Shown here piece by piece: positions 7,576 to 16,954 of a stretch of 64,000 nt of DNA; position 1 is the stretch's first letter, and the number at the start of each line of letters is the position of its first letter. The notes beneath the pieces are model-generated. The model made no database searches and had not been told where the DNA came from. It saw nothing but the letters and a program-made list of their open reading frames with translations. Source of the DNA: Tenacibaculum discolor (lineage in GTDB: Bacteria > Bacteroidota > Bacteroidia > Flavobacteriales > Flavobacteriaceae); NCBI RefSeq assembly GCF_003664185.1, contig NZ_RCCS01000004.1:579576-643575 (forward strand). Direction: 5' to 3'. The position numbers and the translations under genes were made by a program.

Positions 7576-9939
7576 ATGACTTTTTGGACTAAAATCGCAG
7601 GGTTCTTATTGCGAAATCGTTACTTAGTTTTAATTACTATTGCTATAATTACAGGGCTTTTAGTCACTCAGATGAAATATATGCGCTTCTCCTATACAGA
7701 AGCCAACTTACTTCCTACCGATCATGAGGTAAATATTCAATACAACAAATTCTTAGAGATTTTTGGAGAAGAAGGTAATCTCATCATCTTAGGCGTTAAA
7801 GATTCTACAATATTTACACCTGCTAAATTTAATGCATGGAATAAACTTGTTAAAGATTTAGACAGCTTACCACAAGTAGATTTTACTGTTTCTGTTGCTG
7901 ATGTTCAGCAATTAAAGGCCGATAGAAAAAAACGAAAGTTTGTCGTTGAGCCACTGTTTGATAAGGCTCCATCTACTGACGAAGAAATTAAAAACATAAA
8001 GAAGCAACTTTTTGAGAAACTTCCTTTTTATAACAACTTATTATACAATGGCAAGGGTACTTTACAAACAGCTATTTATTTAAATAAGGATATTGTAAAC
8101 ACTCCTATCCGTAAAGATTTTGTTTTTGATGTTTTAATACCAACTATAAAATCTTTTGAAAAAGACAATAAAATAGATGTTCGTGTTTCTGGTATGCCTT
8201 ACATAAGGACCTTAAACTCTCAGAATATCACTGATGAAATGGGAATTTTTGTTATTGGTGCATTATTAATAACAGCTATTATCTTTTTCTTCTTTTTCCG
8301 TTCGTTTAGAGCTACATTTATTACGCTACTCGTAGTAAGTATTGGAGTAACTTGGGCTTTTGGTTTCATGGGATTATTCCGTTATGAAATTACCGTGTTA
8401 TCTGCTTTAATTCCGCCTTTAATTATCGTAATCGGTGTACCAAATGCAGTTTTCTTAATAAACAAATATCAACAAGAAGTAAAAAAACACGGAAATCAAG
8501 CAAAATCATTACAGCGTGTAATTTCTAAAGTTGGAAATGCTACATTAATGACCAACATTACTACTGCTTCAGGTTTTGCAACTTTTATATTTGTTAAAAG
8601 TAGGCTAATGCGTGAGTTTGGTGTTTTAGCATCTGTAAACATCATTAGTATTTTTATTCTAGCATTATTAATTATCCCGATTATATACAGTTTTATGCCA
8701 CTACCAGAAAAGAAACATTTAAACCATCTAGAGAAAAAATGGATGGGTAATGTTGTTTCTTGGATGGAACGTATGGTAAAAAAACAACGAATTGCTATTT
8801 ACATTACTACAGTTTCCATAATCATTTTTAGTATGATTGGCCTATACATGATTCGTGTATCAGGAAGCTTGATTGAAGACATGCCTAAGGGAAAGCAGTT
8901 TTATAAAGATATTAAGTTCTTTGAATATGAATTTGGAGGAATTATGCCTTTAGAAATTTTAATTGATACTAAGAGAGAAAAAGGTGTTATGAAGCTTTCT
9001 ACCTTAAAAAAGATGGAAAAGCTTAATGAAACTATTGAAACTTTTCCTGAATTATCAAAACCTATATCTGTTACAAATCTCGTAAAATACTCTAAGCAAG
9101 CCTATTACAACGGAAACCCTAAATATTATCAATTACCAACAAGTCAAGAGAAGAGTTATATTTTCTCATATACTAAAAACTCTGACAGTAATTCTGGTAT
9201 GCTGAAGAACTTTGTAGATAGTACAGGACGTTACGCTCGCATAACTACGTTTATGAAAGATATTGGTACTGATAAAATGGACATTATCCAAGAGCGATTA
9301 CAGGCTGTAATTAACAAACAATTTCCAGGTGAAAAATTTGACGTTTCATTAACAGGTAAAGCATTAGTATTTTTAAAAGGAACTAACTATTTAATTAAAA
9401 ACTTGGTTATTTCACTATCGCTGGCCATCATATTAATTTCAATATTTATGGCGTGGATGTTCCGTTCGCCACAAATGATATTAATCTCACTAATACCTAA
9501 TATGCTTCCACTACTAATTACAGGTGGATTAATGGGATTCTTTGACATACCTATAAAACCTTCAACTATTTTGGTATTTAGTATAGCCTTTGGTATTTCT
9601 GTAGATGATACTATTCACTTCTTAGCAAAATATCGACAAGAATTGCTAGCAAATAACTGGAAAGTAAAATCCGCTGTTTACTCAGCTTTAAGAGAAACAG
9701 GAGTAAGTATGTTCTATACTTCTATTGTACTATTTTTCGGATTTTTAGTCTTTACGGTTTCAAGCTTTGGTGGTACTATCGCATTAGGAGGTTTAGTTTC
9801 TATTACATTATTGTTAGCCATGGTTTCAAACTTATTATTGTTACCTTCTCTCCTACTTTCATTCGAGAAAAAAATAGCAAACAAAAAAGTTTTAAAAGAA
9901 ACTAAGTTTAAAATATTACCTCCTAAAGAAGAAAAATAA
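7576..9939 (+). CDS. MMPL/RND-superfamily membrane exporter
   Basis: 787 residues with the layout of a hydrophobe exporter: one N-terminal membrane helix, a soluble porter domain (residues about 40-215), a block of five helices (about 220-370), a second lone helix (about 408-430), a second porter domain and a final block of five helices. The VDDTIHFLAKYRQEL segment in the last block resembles the proton-relay helix region of the family. Members move lipids or hydrophobic molecules across the inner membrane using the proton gradient. The substrate is not evident. It has its own promoter and stands alone before asnS. Confidence 0.85.
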   Translation: MTFWTKIAGFLLRNRYLVLITIAIITGLLVTQMKYMRFSYTEANLLPTDHEVNIQYNKFLEIFGEEGNLIILGVKDSTIFTPAKFNAWNKLVKDLDSLPQVDFTVSVADVQQLKADRKKRKFVVEPLFDKAPSTDEEIKNIKKQLFEKLPFYNNLLYNGKGTLQTAIYLNKDIVNTPIRKDFVFDVLIPTIKSFEKDNKIDVRVSGMPYIRTLNSQNITDEMGIFVIGALLITAIIFFFFFRSFRATFITLLVVSIGVTWAFGFMGLFRYEITVLSALIPPLIIVIGVPNAVFLINKYQQEVKKHGNQAKSLQRVISKVGNATLMTNITTASGFATFIFVKSRLMREFGVLASVNIISIFILALLIIPIIYSFMPLPEKKHLNHLEKKWMGNVVSWMERMVKKQRIAIYITTVSIIIFSMIGLYMIRVSGSLIEDMPKGKQFYKDIKFFEYEFGGIMPLEILIDTKREKGVMKLSTLKKMEKLNETIETFPELSKPISVTNLVKYSKQAYYNGNPKYYQLPTSQEKSYIFSYTKNSDSNSGMLKNFVDSTGRYARITTFMKDIGTDKMDIIQERLQAVINKQFPGEKFDVSLTGKALVFLKGTNYLIKNLVISLSLAIILISIFMAWMFRSPQMILISLIPNMLPLLITGGLMGFFDIPIKPSTILVFSIAFGISVDDTIHFLAKYRQELLANNWKVKSAVYSALRETGVSMFYTSIVLFFGFLVFTVSSFGGTIALGGLVSITLLLAMVSNLLLLPSLLLSFEKKIANKKVLKETKFKILPPKEEK

Positions 9940-10035
9940 GGCTAATATTAAGAATATTATGTTTAGTTTATAAATACTTGTTTTCCTATTAAACTTAGTA
10001 AGTAAAAGTTAACTCTTTATTCTTCGGTCTCTTTA

Positions 10036-10065
10036 TTGCTAATTAACAGCAAAAAAGTATCTTTG
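10036..10065 (+). promoter_or_regulatory. Promoter of asnS
   Basis: TTG at 10036-10038, 19 nt, TATCTTTG at 10058-10065, giving a predicted leader of about 22 nt to the ATG at 10092. Confidence 0.8.
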
Positions 10066-10091
10066 CTTGATTTTATTGAAGATATAAAGAC

Positions 10092-11525
10092 ATGAAAAGA
10101 AGTAGCGTTAAAGATTTATTACAATCTGACAAATTTTTACAAGAAGTACACGTAAAAGGATGGGTAAGAACTTTTAGAAGCAATCGTTTTATTGCTCTAA
10201 ATGATGGTTCTACTATTAATAATATTCAGTGTGTTGTAGATTTTGAAAATACCGACGAAACTTTATTAAAAAGAATAAATACTGGTGCTGCAGTTAGTAT
10301 CCAAGGTACTTTGGTAGAAAGCCAAGGTAAAGGACAAACAGTAGAGATTCAAGTAAACAATTTGGAAATTTTAGGAGATTCAAATCCTGATGAATATCCA
10401 ATTCAGCCTAAAAAACATAGTTTAGAGTTTTTACGTGAAAACGCACATTTACGTGTAAGAACTAACACTTTTAGTGCTGTAATGCGTTTACGTTCTGCAT
10501 TATCATTTGCAGTACATCAGTACTTCCAACAAAACGGATTTTACTATGTAAATACTCCAATTATTACTGGTTCTGATGCTGAAGGTGCTGGTGAAATGTT
10601 TAAAGTAACTCAATTTGAAGCTAACAAAGCTCCTGTAAACGAAGAAGGTGAAATAGACTACTCTAAAGATTTCTTTGGAAAAGAAACTAACTTAACAGTT
10701 TCTGGTCAGTTAGAAGGTGAAACCTATGCCATGGCATTAGGTAAAATATATACTTTCGGCCCTACTTTTAGAGCAGAAAATTCAAATACAACACGTCACT
10801 TAGCAGAGTTTTGGATGATTGAGCCAGAAGTAGCTTTTAATGATTTAGATGCTAACATGGATTTATCTGAAGACTTCATCAAGTATGTATTGCAATATGT
10901 ATTAGATAACTGTAAAGATGATTTAGCTTTCTTAGATAATCGATTAGCGCAAGAGGAAAAAACTAAACCTCAAGCACAACGTAGTGAAATGGGCTTAATT
11001 GAAAAATTACGATTTGTTGTAGACAACAACTTTAAGCGTGTAAGCTATACAGAGGCTATTGACATTTTAAGAAACTCTAAGCCTAACAAAAAGAAAAAAT
11101 TTCAATTCCCTGTTAACGAATGGGGGGTTGATTTACAATCTGAGCACGAACGTTATTTAGTAGAAAAGCACTTTAAGTGTCCAGTTATTTTATTTGATTA
11201 TCCAGCAAATATAAAAGCGTTTTACATGCGTTTGAATGAAGATGGTAAAACAGTTCGTGCCATGGATGTTTTATTCCCTGGAATCGGAGAAATGGTAGGT
11301 GGATCAGAAAGAGAAGAACGTTTAGATGTTTTAAAAGAAAAAATGGCTGAACTAAATATTCCTGAAGAAGAATTATGGTGGTATTTAGATACTCGTAAGT
11401 TTGGTACCGCAGTACATTCTGGCTTTGGTTTAGGTTTTGAACGTTTGGTTTTATTTGCAACAGGAATGAGCAATATTCGTGATGTAATTCCTTTTCCAAG
11501 AACACCACAAAACGCTGAGTTTTAA
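10092..11525 (+). CDS. asnS: Asparaginyl-tRNA synthetase
   Basis: 477 residues, class IIb synthetase. The N-terminal OB-fold anticodon-binding domain (residues about 15-105) contains [20 protein letters not shown]. The catalytic core has [21 protein letters not shown] (motif 2), [11 protein letters not shown] and the motif 3 segment [15 protein letters not shown]. It charges tRNA-Asn with asparagine in the cytoplasm. It has a consensus promoter and a terminator 25 nt after the stop. Confidence 0.97.
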   Translation: MKRSSVKDLLQSDKFLQEVHVKGWVRTFRSNRFIALNDGSTINNIQCVVDFENTDETLLKRINTGAAVSIQGTLVESQGKGQTVEIQVNNLEILGDSNPDEYPIQPKKHSLEFLRENAHLRVRTNTFSAVMRLRSALSFAVHQYFQQNGFYYVNTPIITGSDAEGAGEMFKVTQFEANKAPVNEEGEIDYSKDFFGKETNLTVSGQLEGETYAMALGKIYTFGPTFRAENSNTTRHLAEFWMIEPEVAFNDLDANMDLSEDFIKYVLQYVLDNCKDDLAFLDNRLAQEEKTKPQAQRSEMGLIEKLRFVVDNNFKRVSYTEAIDILRNSKPNKKKKFQFPVNEWGVDLQSEHERYLVEKHFKCPVILFDYPANIKAFYMRLNEDGKTVRAMDVLFPGIGEMVGGSEREERLDVLKEKMAELNIPEEELWWYLDTRKFGTAVHSGFGLGFERLVLFATGMSNIRDVIPFPRTPQNAEF

Positions 11526-11550
11526 AAAAATCATAAAACTTATAAATATC

Positions 11551-11586
11551 AATCGTCATTCCTTTACGAATGACGATTTTTTTTGT
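11551..11586 (+). terminator. Intrinsic terminator after asnS
   Basis: An 11-bp stem (aatcgtcattc / gaatgacgatt) with a 6-nt loop and an eight-T tail. It lies immediately before the rpoN promoter. Confidence 0.9.
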
Positions 11587-11595
11587 CCTATTTCA

Positions 11596-11603
11596 TATCT
11601 TTG
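11596..11603 (+). promoter_or_regulatory. -7 element of rpoN, 5 nt before the start codon
   Basis: TATCTTTG fits TAnnTTTG, yet only 5 nt separate it from the ATG at 11609. Transcription would begin at or next to the start codon, implying a leaderless or near-leaderless mRNA. Confidence 0.6.
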
Positions 11604-11608
11604 TATAT

Positions 11609-13072
11609 ATGCTAAAACAAAGTTTACATCAAAAATTACTTCAAAAATTATCTCCACAACAAATACAGTTGATGAAGTTAATTCAGTTGCCTACACAAGC
11701 TTTTGAAGAACGTTTGAAACAAGAAATTGAAGAAAACCCTGCATTGGATACAGGTAAAGATGAACCTGAAAATTTTGAAGACTCTTTAGCCAATGATGTT
11801 GATTATGATGATTCAGGTAATGAAAAAATTGATGCAGAAGATATAAATATTGATGAATATTTAAGTGACGATGAATACCCTAGTTATAAGACACAAACGA
11901 ATAACTATTCTTCAGATGATGAGGATAAACAAGTTCCTTATGCAGCTGGTACTAGCTTTCATCAATCATTAAAAAATCAATTAAACACTTTTAGAATTGA
12001 CGAAGAAGAACGTGCTATTGCTGAGTTTTTAGTGGGTAGCATCGATGATAGCGGATATATTCGTAGAGATATTATAGATCTTGTTGATGACCTAGCCTTT
12101 ACCCAAAATGTTTTTACTACTGAAGAAAAGGTACAAGATGTTTTGGTAAATGTTGTTCAAAAGTTAGATCCTACTGGTGTTGGTGCTCTGAACTTAAAAG
12201 AATGTTTAATTATTCAATTAAAAGCTAAATCTGAGAATGAAAGTAGAGCATTAGCTATAAGAGTTTTAGAAGAAGCTTTTGATCATTTTGTTAAAAAACA
12301 CTACAAGAAACTTTTAGAAAAATTCAGTATTTCTGAAGAACAATTAAAGGATGTTATTAGCGAAATAAGCAAACTAAACCCAAAACCAGGAAGTTCATAC
12401 GCTGGAAATAATAAAATTGCAGAGCAAATAGTTCCTGATTTTTCAATAAAAATTATTGATGGCAACTTAGATTTAACTTTAAATTCTCGTAATGCTCCAG
12501 AATTACATGTTTCTAGAGAATATAACAACATGTTAAAGGGGTATCAGGACTCTAAAGAGAAAACTAAATCTCAAAAAGATGCTGTACTCTTTATAAAGCA
12601 AAAGTTAGATGCTGCAAAGTGGTTTATTGATGCTATAAAACAACGTCAGCAGACACTTTTAGTAACAATGAATGCTATTATGCATCGTCAAGAAGAATAT
12701 TTTTTAACAGGTGATGAGCGTAAGCTTAAGCCAATGATCTTAAAAGATATTGCCGATGAGATTAGCATGGATGTTTCAACTGTTTCTCGTGTTGCAAGTA
12801 GCAAATATGTTTCTACACCTTATGGTACGAAGTTGATTAAGGAATTCTTTTCTGAATCGATGAAAAATGACCAAGGTGAAGATGTTTCAACCAAGGAAAT
12901 TAAGAAAATTCTAGAAACAGTGATTAAAGAGGAAGACAAACGAAAACCTCTTACTGATGAAAAATTGTCAAAAATTTTAAAAGAGAAAGGGTATCCTATT
13001 GCAAGAAGGACTGTTGCCAAGTATCGTGAACAATTAGACATTCCTGTCGCTAGATTACGTAAAGAAATTTAA
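11609..13072 (+). CDS. rpoN: RNA polymerase sigma-54 factor
   Basis: 487 residues from ATG 11609 (MLKQSLHQKLLQKLSPQQIQ). The frame is open 13 codons upstream, but that would run through the promoter and terminator. Region I is the Gln/Leu-rich activator-interacting segment (residues about 1-50). An acidic region II follows (about 55-125). The core-binding domain and helix-turn-helix come next (ISMDVSTVSRVASSKYV). The RpoN box at the C-terminus reads ARRTVAKYREQLDI. Sigma-54 needs AAA+ activators; none is encoded in this window. The stop overlaps the next start by one base (TAATG). Confidence 0.96.
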   Translation: MLKQSLHQKLLQKLSPQQIQLMKLIQLPTQAFEERLKQEIEENPALDTGKDEPENFEDSLANDVDYDDSGNEKIDAEDINIDEYLSDDEYPSYKTQTNNYSSDDEDKQVPYAAGTSFHQSLKNQLNTFRIDEEERAIAEFLVGSIDDSGYIRRDIIDLVDDLAFTQNVFTTEEKVQDVLVNVVQKLDPTGVGALNLKECLIIQLKAKSENESRALAIRVLEEAFDHFVKKHYKKLLEKFSISEEQLKDVISEISKLNPKPGSSYAGNNKIAEQIVPDFSIKIIDGNLDLTLNSRNAPELHVSREYNNMLKGYQDSKEKTKSQKDAVLFIKQKLDAAKWFIDAIKQRQQTLLVTMNAIMHRQEEYFLTGDERKLKPMILKDIADEISMDVSTVSRVASSKYVSTPYGTKLIKEFFSESMKNDQGEDVSTKEIKKILETVIKEEDKRKPLTDEKLSKILKEKGYPIARRTVAKYREQLDIPVARLRKEI

Positions 13073-13671
13073 TGCGTTGGCATAAATTCATATCAACAAT
13101 TCTTCACCCTATTGTAATGCCTACTATAGGGATTCTTTTGTATTTCTTTCTTTCTCCAATAGGATTGAATAAGCAGCAACAATACACAATATTGGCTATA
13201 GTTTTTGTAGCTACTTATCTTATACCAATGCTTTTATTAGTTTTTTTAAAGTCTATTGGTTATATAAAATCATTTCGTGTACACAGTATCAACGAACGAA
13301 AATTTCCTATTTTCTTTATGATGACTTTATTTTTGATTTTAGGAAAAATGTTTGCAAGTATGAGTATTGTAAAGGAAATTAGCTACTTATTTTACGGGAC
13401 TGTATTTGGTTTAGTATTTATTTACTTACTATTTCCTTTTAAGATTAAAGGAAGCCTTCATTTGTTATCAATGGGAGTAGCTGTTGGATATTTCTTATTA
13501 TTTCAACAAATACAAGCTGTTTATGTGCTTCCTGTAATTATATCGTTTATTTTCTTAGCAGGGCTTCTTGCAAGCTCTAGATTACACCTAAAAGCTCACA
13601 CTGTTAAAGAAGTATATCTTGGTTTTTTTATTGGCTTAATAGCTCCTTTTATAGCTTATTATGCTTTATAG
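13072..13671 (+). CDS. Integral membrane protein, PAP2-like C-terminal motif
   Basis: 199 residues with about six membrane helices. Its start codon shares one base with the rpoN stop, so translation is probably coupled. Near the C-terminus SRLHLKAHTVKEV fits the third PAP2 phosphatase motif (SRx5Hx3D, with Glu in place of the last Asp). The first two motifs are poorly preserved: INERKFP around residue 75 and GSLHL around residue 126. It may therefore be a diverged or non-catalytic PAP2-fold protein. Its 3' end overlaps the convergent beta-barrel gene by 6 nt. Confidence 0.6.
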   Translation: MRWHKFISTILHPIVMPTIGILLYFFLSPIGLNKQQQYTILAIVFVATYLIPMLLLVFLKSIGYIKSFRVHSINERKFPIFFMMTLFLILGKMFASMSIVKEISYLFYGTVFGLVFIYLLFPFKIKGSLHLLSMGVAVGYFLLFQQIQAVYVLPVIISFIFLAGLLASSRLHLKAHTVKEVYLGFFIGLIAPFIAYYAL

Positions 13672-14334
13672 AAGATAAAAACTTAAACCAAGTTTAACTA
13701 TTTTACTATTAATTGGCTTTCCTTTCAAGCTAACATCTTTAAACATTGGTGACAAACCGTAATATACATGAAAGTTAAATGTACCATAACCTGCGGATAG
13801 AGTTAAACCTGTTTGCCATTTGTTATATTTCTCAGCATTTGAAAAACTAACTTGTCCAGTTGGTAAATCGTATCGGAAACTATTACTTATGTTATAAGAA
13901 ACTTTAAAGCCAGCATAAAAACGCCAAAATGAATACGTATTAGCATCTGAAGATCGCCATCTAAACTGGATAGGTATTTCTAAATTATGAAGTTTAATTT
14001 TATTGGATGTAATATCAGGATCAGTTTCAAACTCTTTAACACTACCATCTAACACTTTTAATCCATGATTAAATGAATCATAACTATAGCCTAAACCGAA
14101 AGCTATAGCTGTTTTTCCTTTACTATTGAAAGGTATATCTTTCATATATCCAGCTGCTAAACCATATGAAAAACCTGTTCTACCTATTTCTTCAGGCTGA
14201 TCTTGCAATAAGTTATAAGTTATATCAATATATAATTGATCTTCCCAATACTTATCACCTAACTGTAAAGAATCTTTCTGACTAAAAATATTTAAAGGCA
14301 GAAAAAACACAAAAAAACTTAAAATGTACTTCAT
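13666..14334 (-). CDS. PorT-like outer-membrane beta-barrel protein
   Basis: 222 residues with a cleavable signal peptide (MKYILSFFVFFLPLNIFSQ). The rest alternates hydrophobic and polar residues with many aromatics, as in small 8-10-stranded barrels (FSYGLAAGYMKDIPF, TAIAFGLGYSYDSF, KWQTGLTLSAGYGTF), and ends with an aromatic strand (VKLGLSFYLL). PorT-type proteins lie next to exb operons in many flavobacteria. A specific role, for example in type IX secretion, cannot be shown here. It lies 86 nt downstream of the exb operon, after that operon's terminator. Confidence 0.7.
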   Translation of the reverse strand: MKYILSFFVFFLPLNIFSQKDSLQLGDKYWEDQLYIDITYNLLQDQPEEIGRTGFSYGLAAGYMKDIPFNSKGKTAIAFGLGYSYDSFNHGLKVLDGSVKEFETDPDITSNKIKLHNLEIPIQFRWRSSDANTYSFWRFYAGFKVSYNISNSFRYDLPTGQVSFSNAEKYNKWQTGLTLSAGYGTFNFHVYYGLSPMFKDVSLKGKPINSKIVKLGLSFYLL

Positions 14335-14371
14335 AGATAATTATCTAACGATAAATATACCTTTTTTGTAT

Positions 14372-14402
14372 AAAAAAAGAGCAATCTAATGATTGCTCTT
14401 TT
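14372..14402 (-). terminator. Terminator of the exb operon
   Basis: A 12-bp stem (aaaagagcaatc / gattgctctttt) with a TAAT loop. Read on the minus strand it ends in a seven-T run, 18 nt past the last exbD stop. Confidence 0.88.
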
Positions 14403-14420
14403 TGTTTTATTTAAAAGTAA

Positions 14421-14891
14421 TTACTTCTTAATAACATCTCCCTTGTGAGTAGATAAACTTAATTTAAGAGCATTAACATCTCTTAATTTTTCACGAATAT
14501 CGGCTAATGTACCTACACTCGATTCTCTATCTGCTTTTATAGAAGTTGTCATAAATGGTACTTCAGCTTCAGAAACATTATCTCTTTCAAGATATATAAA
14601 CGACGGTACTTCATCAGGAGTAGCTATTTTATCGTTTAACTGTATTCTATTATATCCTGTACCATACTTTGGGTCTTTAGCTTTACCAACATAAATTGTA
14701 CTCACTAAACTTTTACGCTCAAGTTTTTTTACTTCACTTGCACTTGGTAAACGAGGTGAATCAATTTGTAAATCTGTTTCTCTCATAGTAGTAGTTACCA
14801 TGAAGAAGAATAATAACATGAAAACAATATCTGGTAAAGATGCCGTAGATACAGCAGGCAATCCTTTTTTCTTCTTTTTAAATTTAGACAT
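14421..14891 (-). CDS. exbD: ExbD/TolR-family biopolymer transport protein (second copy)
   Basis: 156 residues. A basic N-terminus (MSKFKKKKKGLPAVSTASLP) precedes DIVFMLLFFFMVTTTM, the single membrane helix carrying the conserved aspartate of the proton path. The periplasmic domain follows, with a late LADIREKL segment. ExbD with ExbB uses the proton gradient to drive TonB, or TolA-like partners. It is the last gene of a four-gene operon, 17 nt after the other exbD copy. Confidence 0.88.
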   Translation of the reverse strand: MSKFKKKKKGLPAVSTASLPDIVFMLLFFFMVTTTMRETDLQIDSPRLPSASEVKKLERKSLVSTIYVGKAKDPKYGTGYNRIQLNDKIATPDEVPSFIYLERDNVSEAEVPFMTTSIKADRESSVGTLADIREKLRDVNALKLSLSTHKGDVIKK

Positions 14892-14908
14892 ACTCTATTG
14901 TTTTACTA

Positions 14909-15535
14909 TTATTGAACATTTGTTGGGTCTGTATCAGAAATAATTTGAGGGTAACTCGCCTTAATATCTTCAACTTTCTTTCTTAATGACTCATCTTTTC
15001 TTGCGCTATCTTTGAAAGCTTGTTCTAATTCTGTAAAGCTCATACCATATTTTTCTTGGCATAATCTATTACGTAATTCTGTATAAGCTCTTAATAACTC
15101 ATTTTGTACAGCAACATAAGTACCATACTCAGTACCTCTATCACTTTCAACAGAGATTACAGCTTTAGTTGGATGATCTGATGATTCAGGATCCTTATCA
15201 CCTTTACAGTAATTACAAGTAGTTCCTGCTTCCATTCCTGGCATTGGGTTACCAATACCCCCACCATTATCAATAAATTTAATAGCAGCATCTTTTAAGT
15301 CTTTCAACTCCATTGCCTGATCTTCAACTAAAAGTTGATTATTTCGGTTAATGCTTACTTGAAAAATATTTTTCTCTTTAATAATTGGTGGCTTAACATC
15401 AGTTTTTTCAGCTAACTTTTTAGGGATACCTGAATCAACATCCATAGTTGTTGTTACAAGGAAAAAGATAAGTAGCAAGAAGGCAATATCTGCCATCGAA
15501 CCTGCATTAATTTCTGGGTTTTCTCTTCTTGCCAT
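14909..15535 (-). CDS. exbD: ExbD/TolR-family biopolymer transport protein (first copy)
   Basis: 208 residues. The membrane helix MADIAFLLLIFFLVTTTMDV has the conserved Asp of ExbD. The periplasmic part is longer than usual and contains a CNYCKG motif (two cysteines, CxxC) around residue 112, absent from the second copy; it could form a disulfide. The paired, non-identical ExbD proteins probably form a heteromeric ring with ExbB. It starts 6 nt after the gene for the 145-residue membrane protein. Confidence 0.88.
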   Translation of the reverse strand: MARRENPEINAGSMADIAFLLLIFFLVTTTMDVDSGIPKKLAEKTDVKPPIIKEKNIFQVSINRNNQLLVEDQAMELKDLKDAAIKFIDNGGGIGNPMPGMEAGTTCNYCKGDKDPESSDHPTKAVISVESDRGTEYGTYVAVQNELLRAYTELRNRLCQEKYGMSFTELEQAFKDSARKDESLRKKVEDIKASYPQIISDTDPTNVQ

Positions 15536-15541
15536 ATTAAC

Positions 15542-15979
15542 TTACGATTTAACGATTCCTTTTAATAAATCCCAAACAAAGAATGCACCAGCAATTCCTC
15601 CTAGGATAATGCTGTATGTAATTCCTGTTCCTACCCATTTAGATGTACTTCCTTGAGCTGCTAATTTTCCTCCATCTGCTCCAATTACTTGTGCATCTGA
15701 AGACAAGAAATAAGATACAGCAAAAAGAACTGCTAATGCTAAAACACCTAATAATACCTTTTTTAATGCTGCAGGATTTTTAAACATACCCCACATTGAG
15801 GCTGCAACTGCTGTTACTACCACTCCAATCAATAACCAGTAAGAATAAGTTACTAAAGGAGAAACAGCACTTGATACTGCTTCTACATCTTCTTTATCTA
15901 TTCTTGCTACATTTAAGAACAATGCAGCACCGATTAGTGAAATTGCAGCTACTAGTAATGTTAATATTTTACTATTCAT
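15542..15979 (-). CDS. Exb-operon small membrane protein of unknown function
   Basis: 145 residues with four predicted membrane segments (about 5-25, 42-62, 73-93 and 115-138). No enzymatic motif is seen. It sits between exbB and the two exbD genes with 6-9 nt gaps. An accessory subunit of the proton-channel complex is inferred from position only. Confidence 0.7.
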   Translation of the reverse strand: MNSKILTLLVAAISLIGAALFLNVARIDKEDVEAVSSAVSPLVTYSYWLLIGVVVTAVAASMWGMFKNPAALKKVLLGVLALAVLFAVSYFLSSDAQVIGADGGKLAAQGSTSKWVGTGITYSIILGGIAGAFFVWDLLKGIVKS

Positions 15980-15988
15980 ATTGATTGA

Positions 15989-16702
15989 TTATTTTTTATA
16001 CTTAGCTAATAAATCGATTAAAGAGATAGATGCGTCTTCCATGTTGTTAACGATACTATCAATCTTCGAAATAATGTAGTTATAGAAAATTTGTAAAATA
16101 ATCGCTACGATAAGACCAAATACTGTTGTTAATAATGCAATTTTAATACCACCTGCTACTACTGCTGGAGAGATATCGTTTGCTACAGCAATTCTATCGA
16201 ATGCATCAATCATACCAATTACAGTACCCATGAATCCTAACATTGGTGCTAATGCGATAAATAAAGATAACCAAGAAACGTTTTTCTCTAATAATCCCAT
16301 TTGTACTCCACCGTATCCTACTACAGCTTTTTCAGCAGCATCTAATCCTTCATCAGCTCTTTCTAAACCTTGGTAAAAGATAGAGGCAACAGGACCTTTT
16401 GTATTTCTACAAACTTCTTTAGCAGCTTCTACACCACCTGAACTTAATGCTTCGTCAACGCTAGCTACTAATTTTTTAGTATTAGTTGTAGCCATGTTTA
16501 AATAAATAATTCTTTCAATTGCAATAGCTAAACCTAATATTAAGGCTACCAATACAATTCCCATAAACTTAGGGTCTCCTTCAATAAAACGTTGCTTTAA
16601 CTCTTGGTGAAAAGTTTTCTCAGCTTCTTGAGCATAAGTTGATTGAATAGCTCCTAAAAACATAAATCCTGTAATAGTTAGGATATTTACTACTTTTTTC
16701 AT
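15989..16702 (-). CDS. exbB: MotA/TolQ/ExbB-family proton channel protein
   Basis: 237 residues. An N-terminal signal-like segment ends STYAQEAEK, followed by a helix near residues 47-68, a cytoplasmic loop (VEAAKEVCRNTKGPVASIFYQGLERA) and the two conserved helices of the family: LSLFIALAPMLGFMGTVIGMI and GIKIALLTTVFGLIVAI. With ExbD it converts the proton gradient into work for TonB-dependent outer-membrane transport. It is the first gene of the operon; 252 nt separate it from ansA upstream. Confidence 0.92.
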   Translation of the reverse strand: MKKVVNILTITGFMFLGAIQSTYAQEAEKTFHQELKQRFIEGDPKFMGIVLVALILGLAIAIERIIYLNMATTNTKKLVASVDEALSSGGVEAAKEVCRNTKGPVASIFYQGLERADEGLDAAEKAVVGYGGVQMGLLEKNVSWLSLFIALAPMLGFMGTVIGMIDAFDRIAVANDISPAVVAGGIKIALLTTVFGLIVAIILQIFYNYIISKIDSIVNNMEDASISLIDLLAKYKK

Positions 16703-16954
16703 TTTGTTATAATTAATTTTAAATAGTTAACGGGTTAAAAATACAAATTTTACCATGAAAAACTTAATTTTTTATAAATAAGTGATTCTTTACTTGTACT
16801 TATTACGCTTTTAATTTTACAGAGTGGCAAGTAACAAAAAAATGTTGGTACATTAAAAAAAATCTATAGGATTTCTATTAACCACACCTTTTTTAACTCT
16901 TTTCTATAGTATTTCAAGCAGTTACAAACACAAAATTAACGATTTATTTACAAA

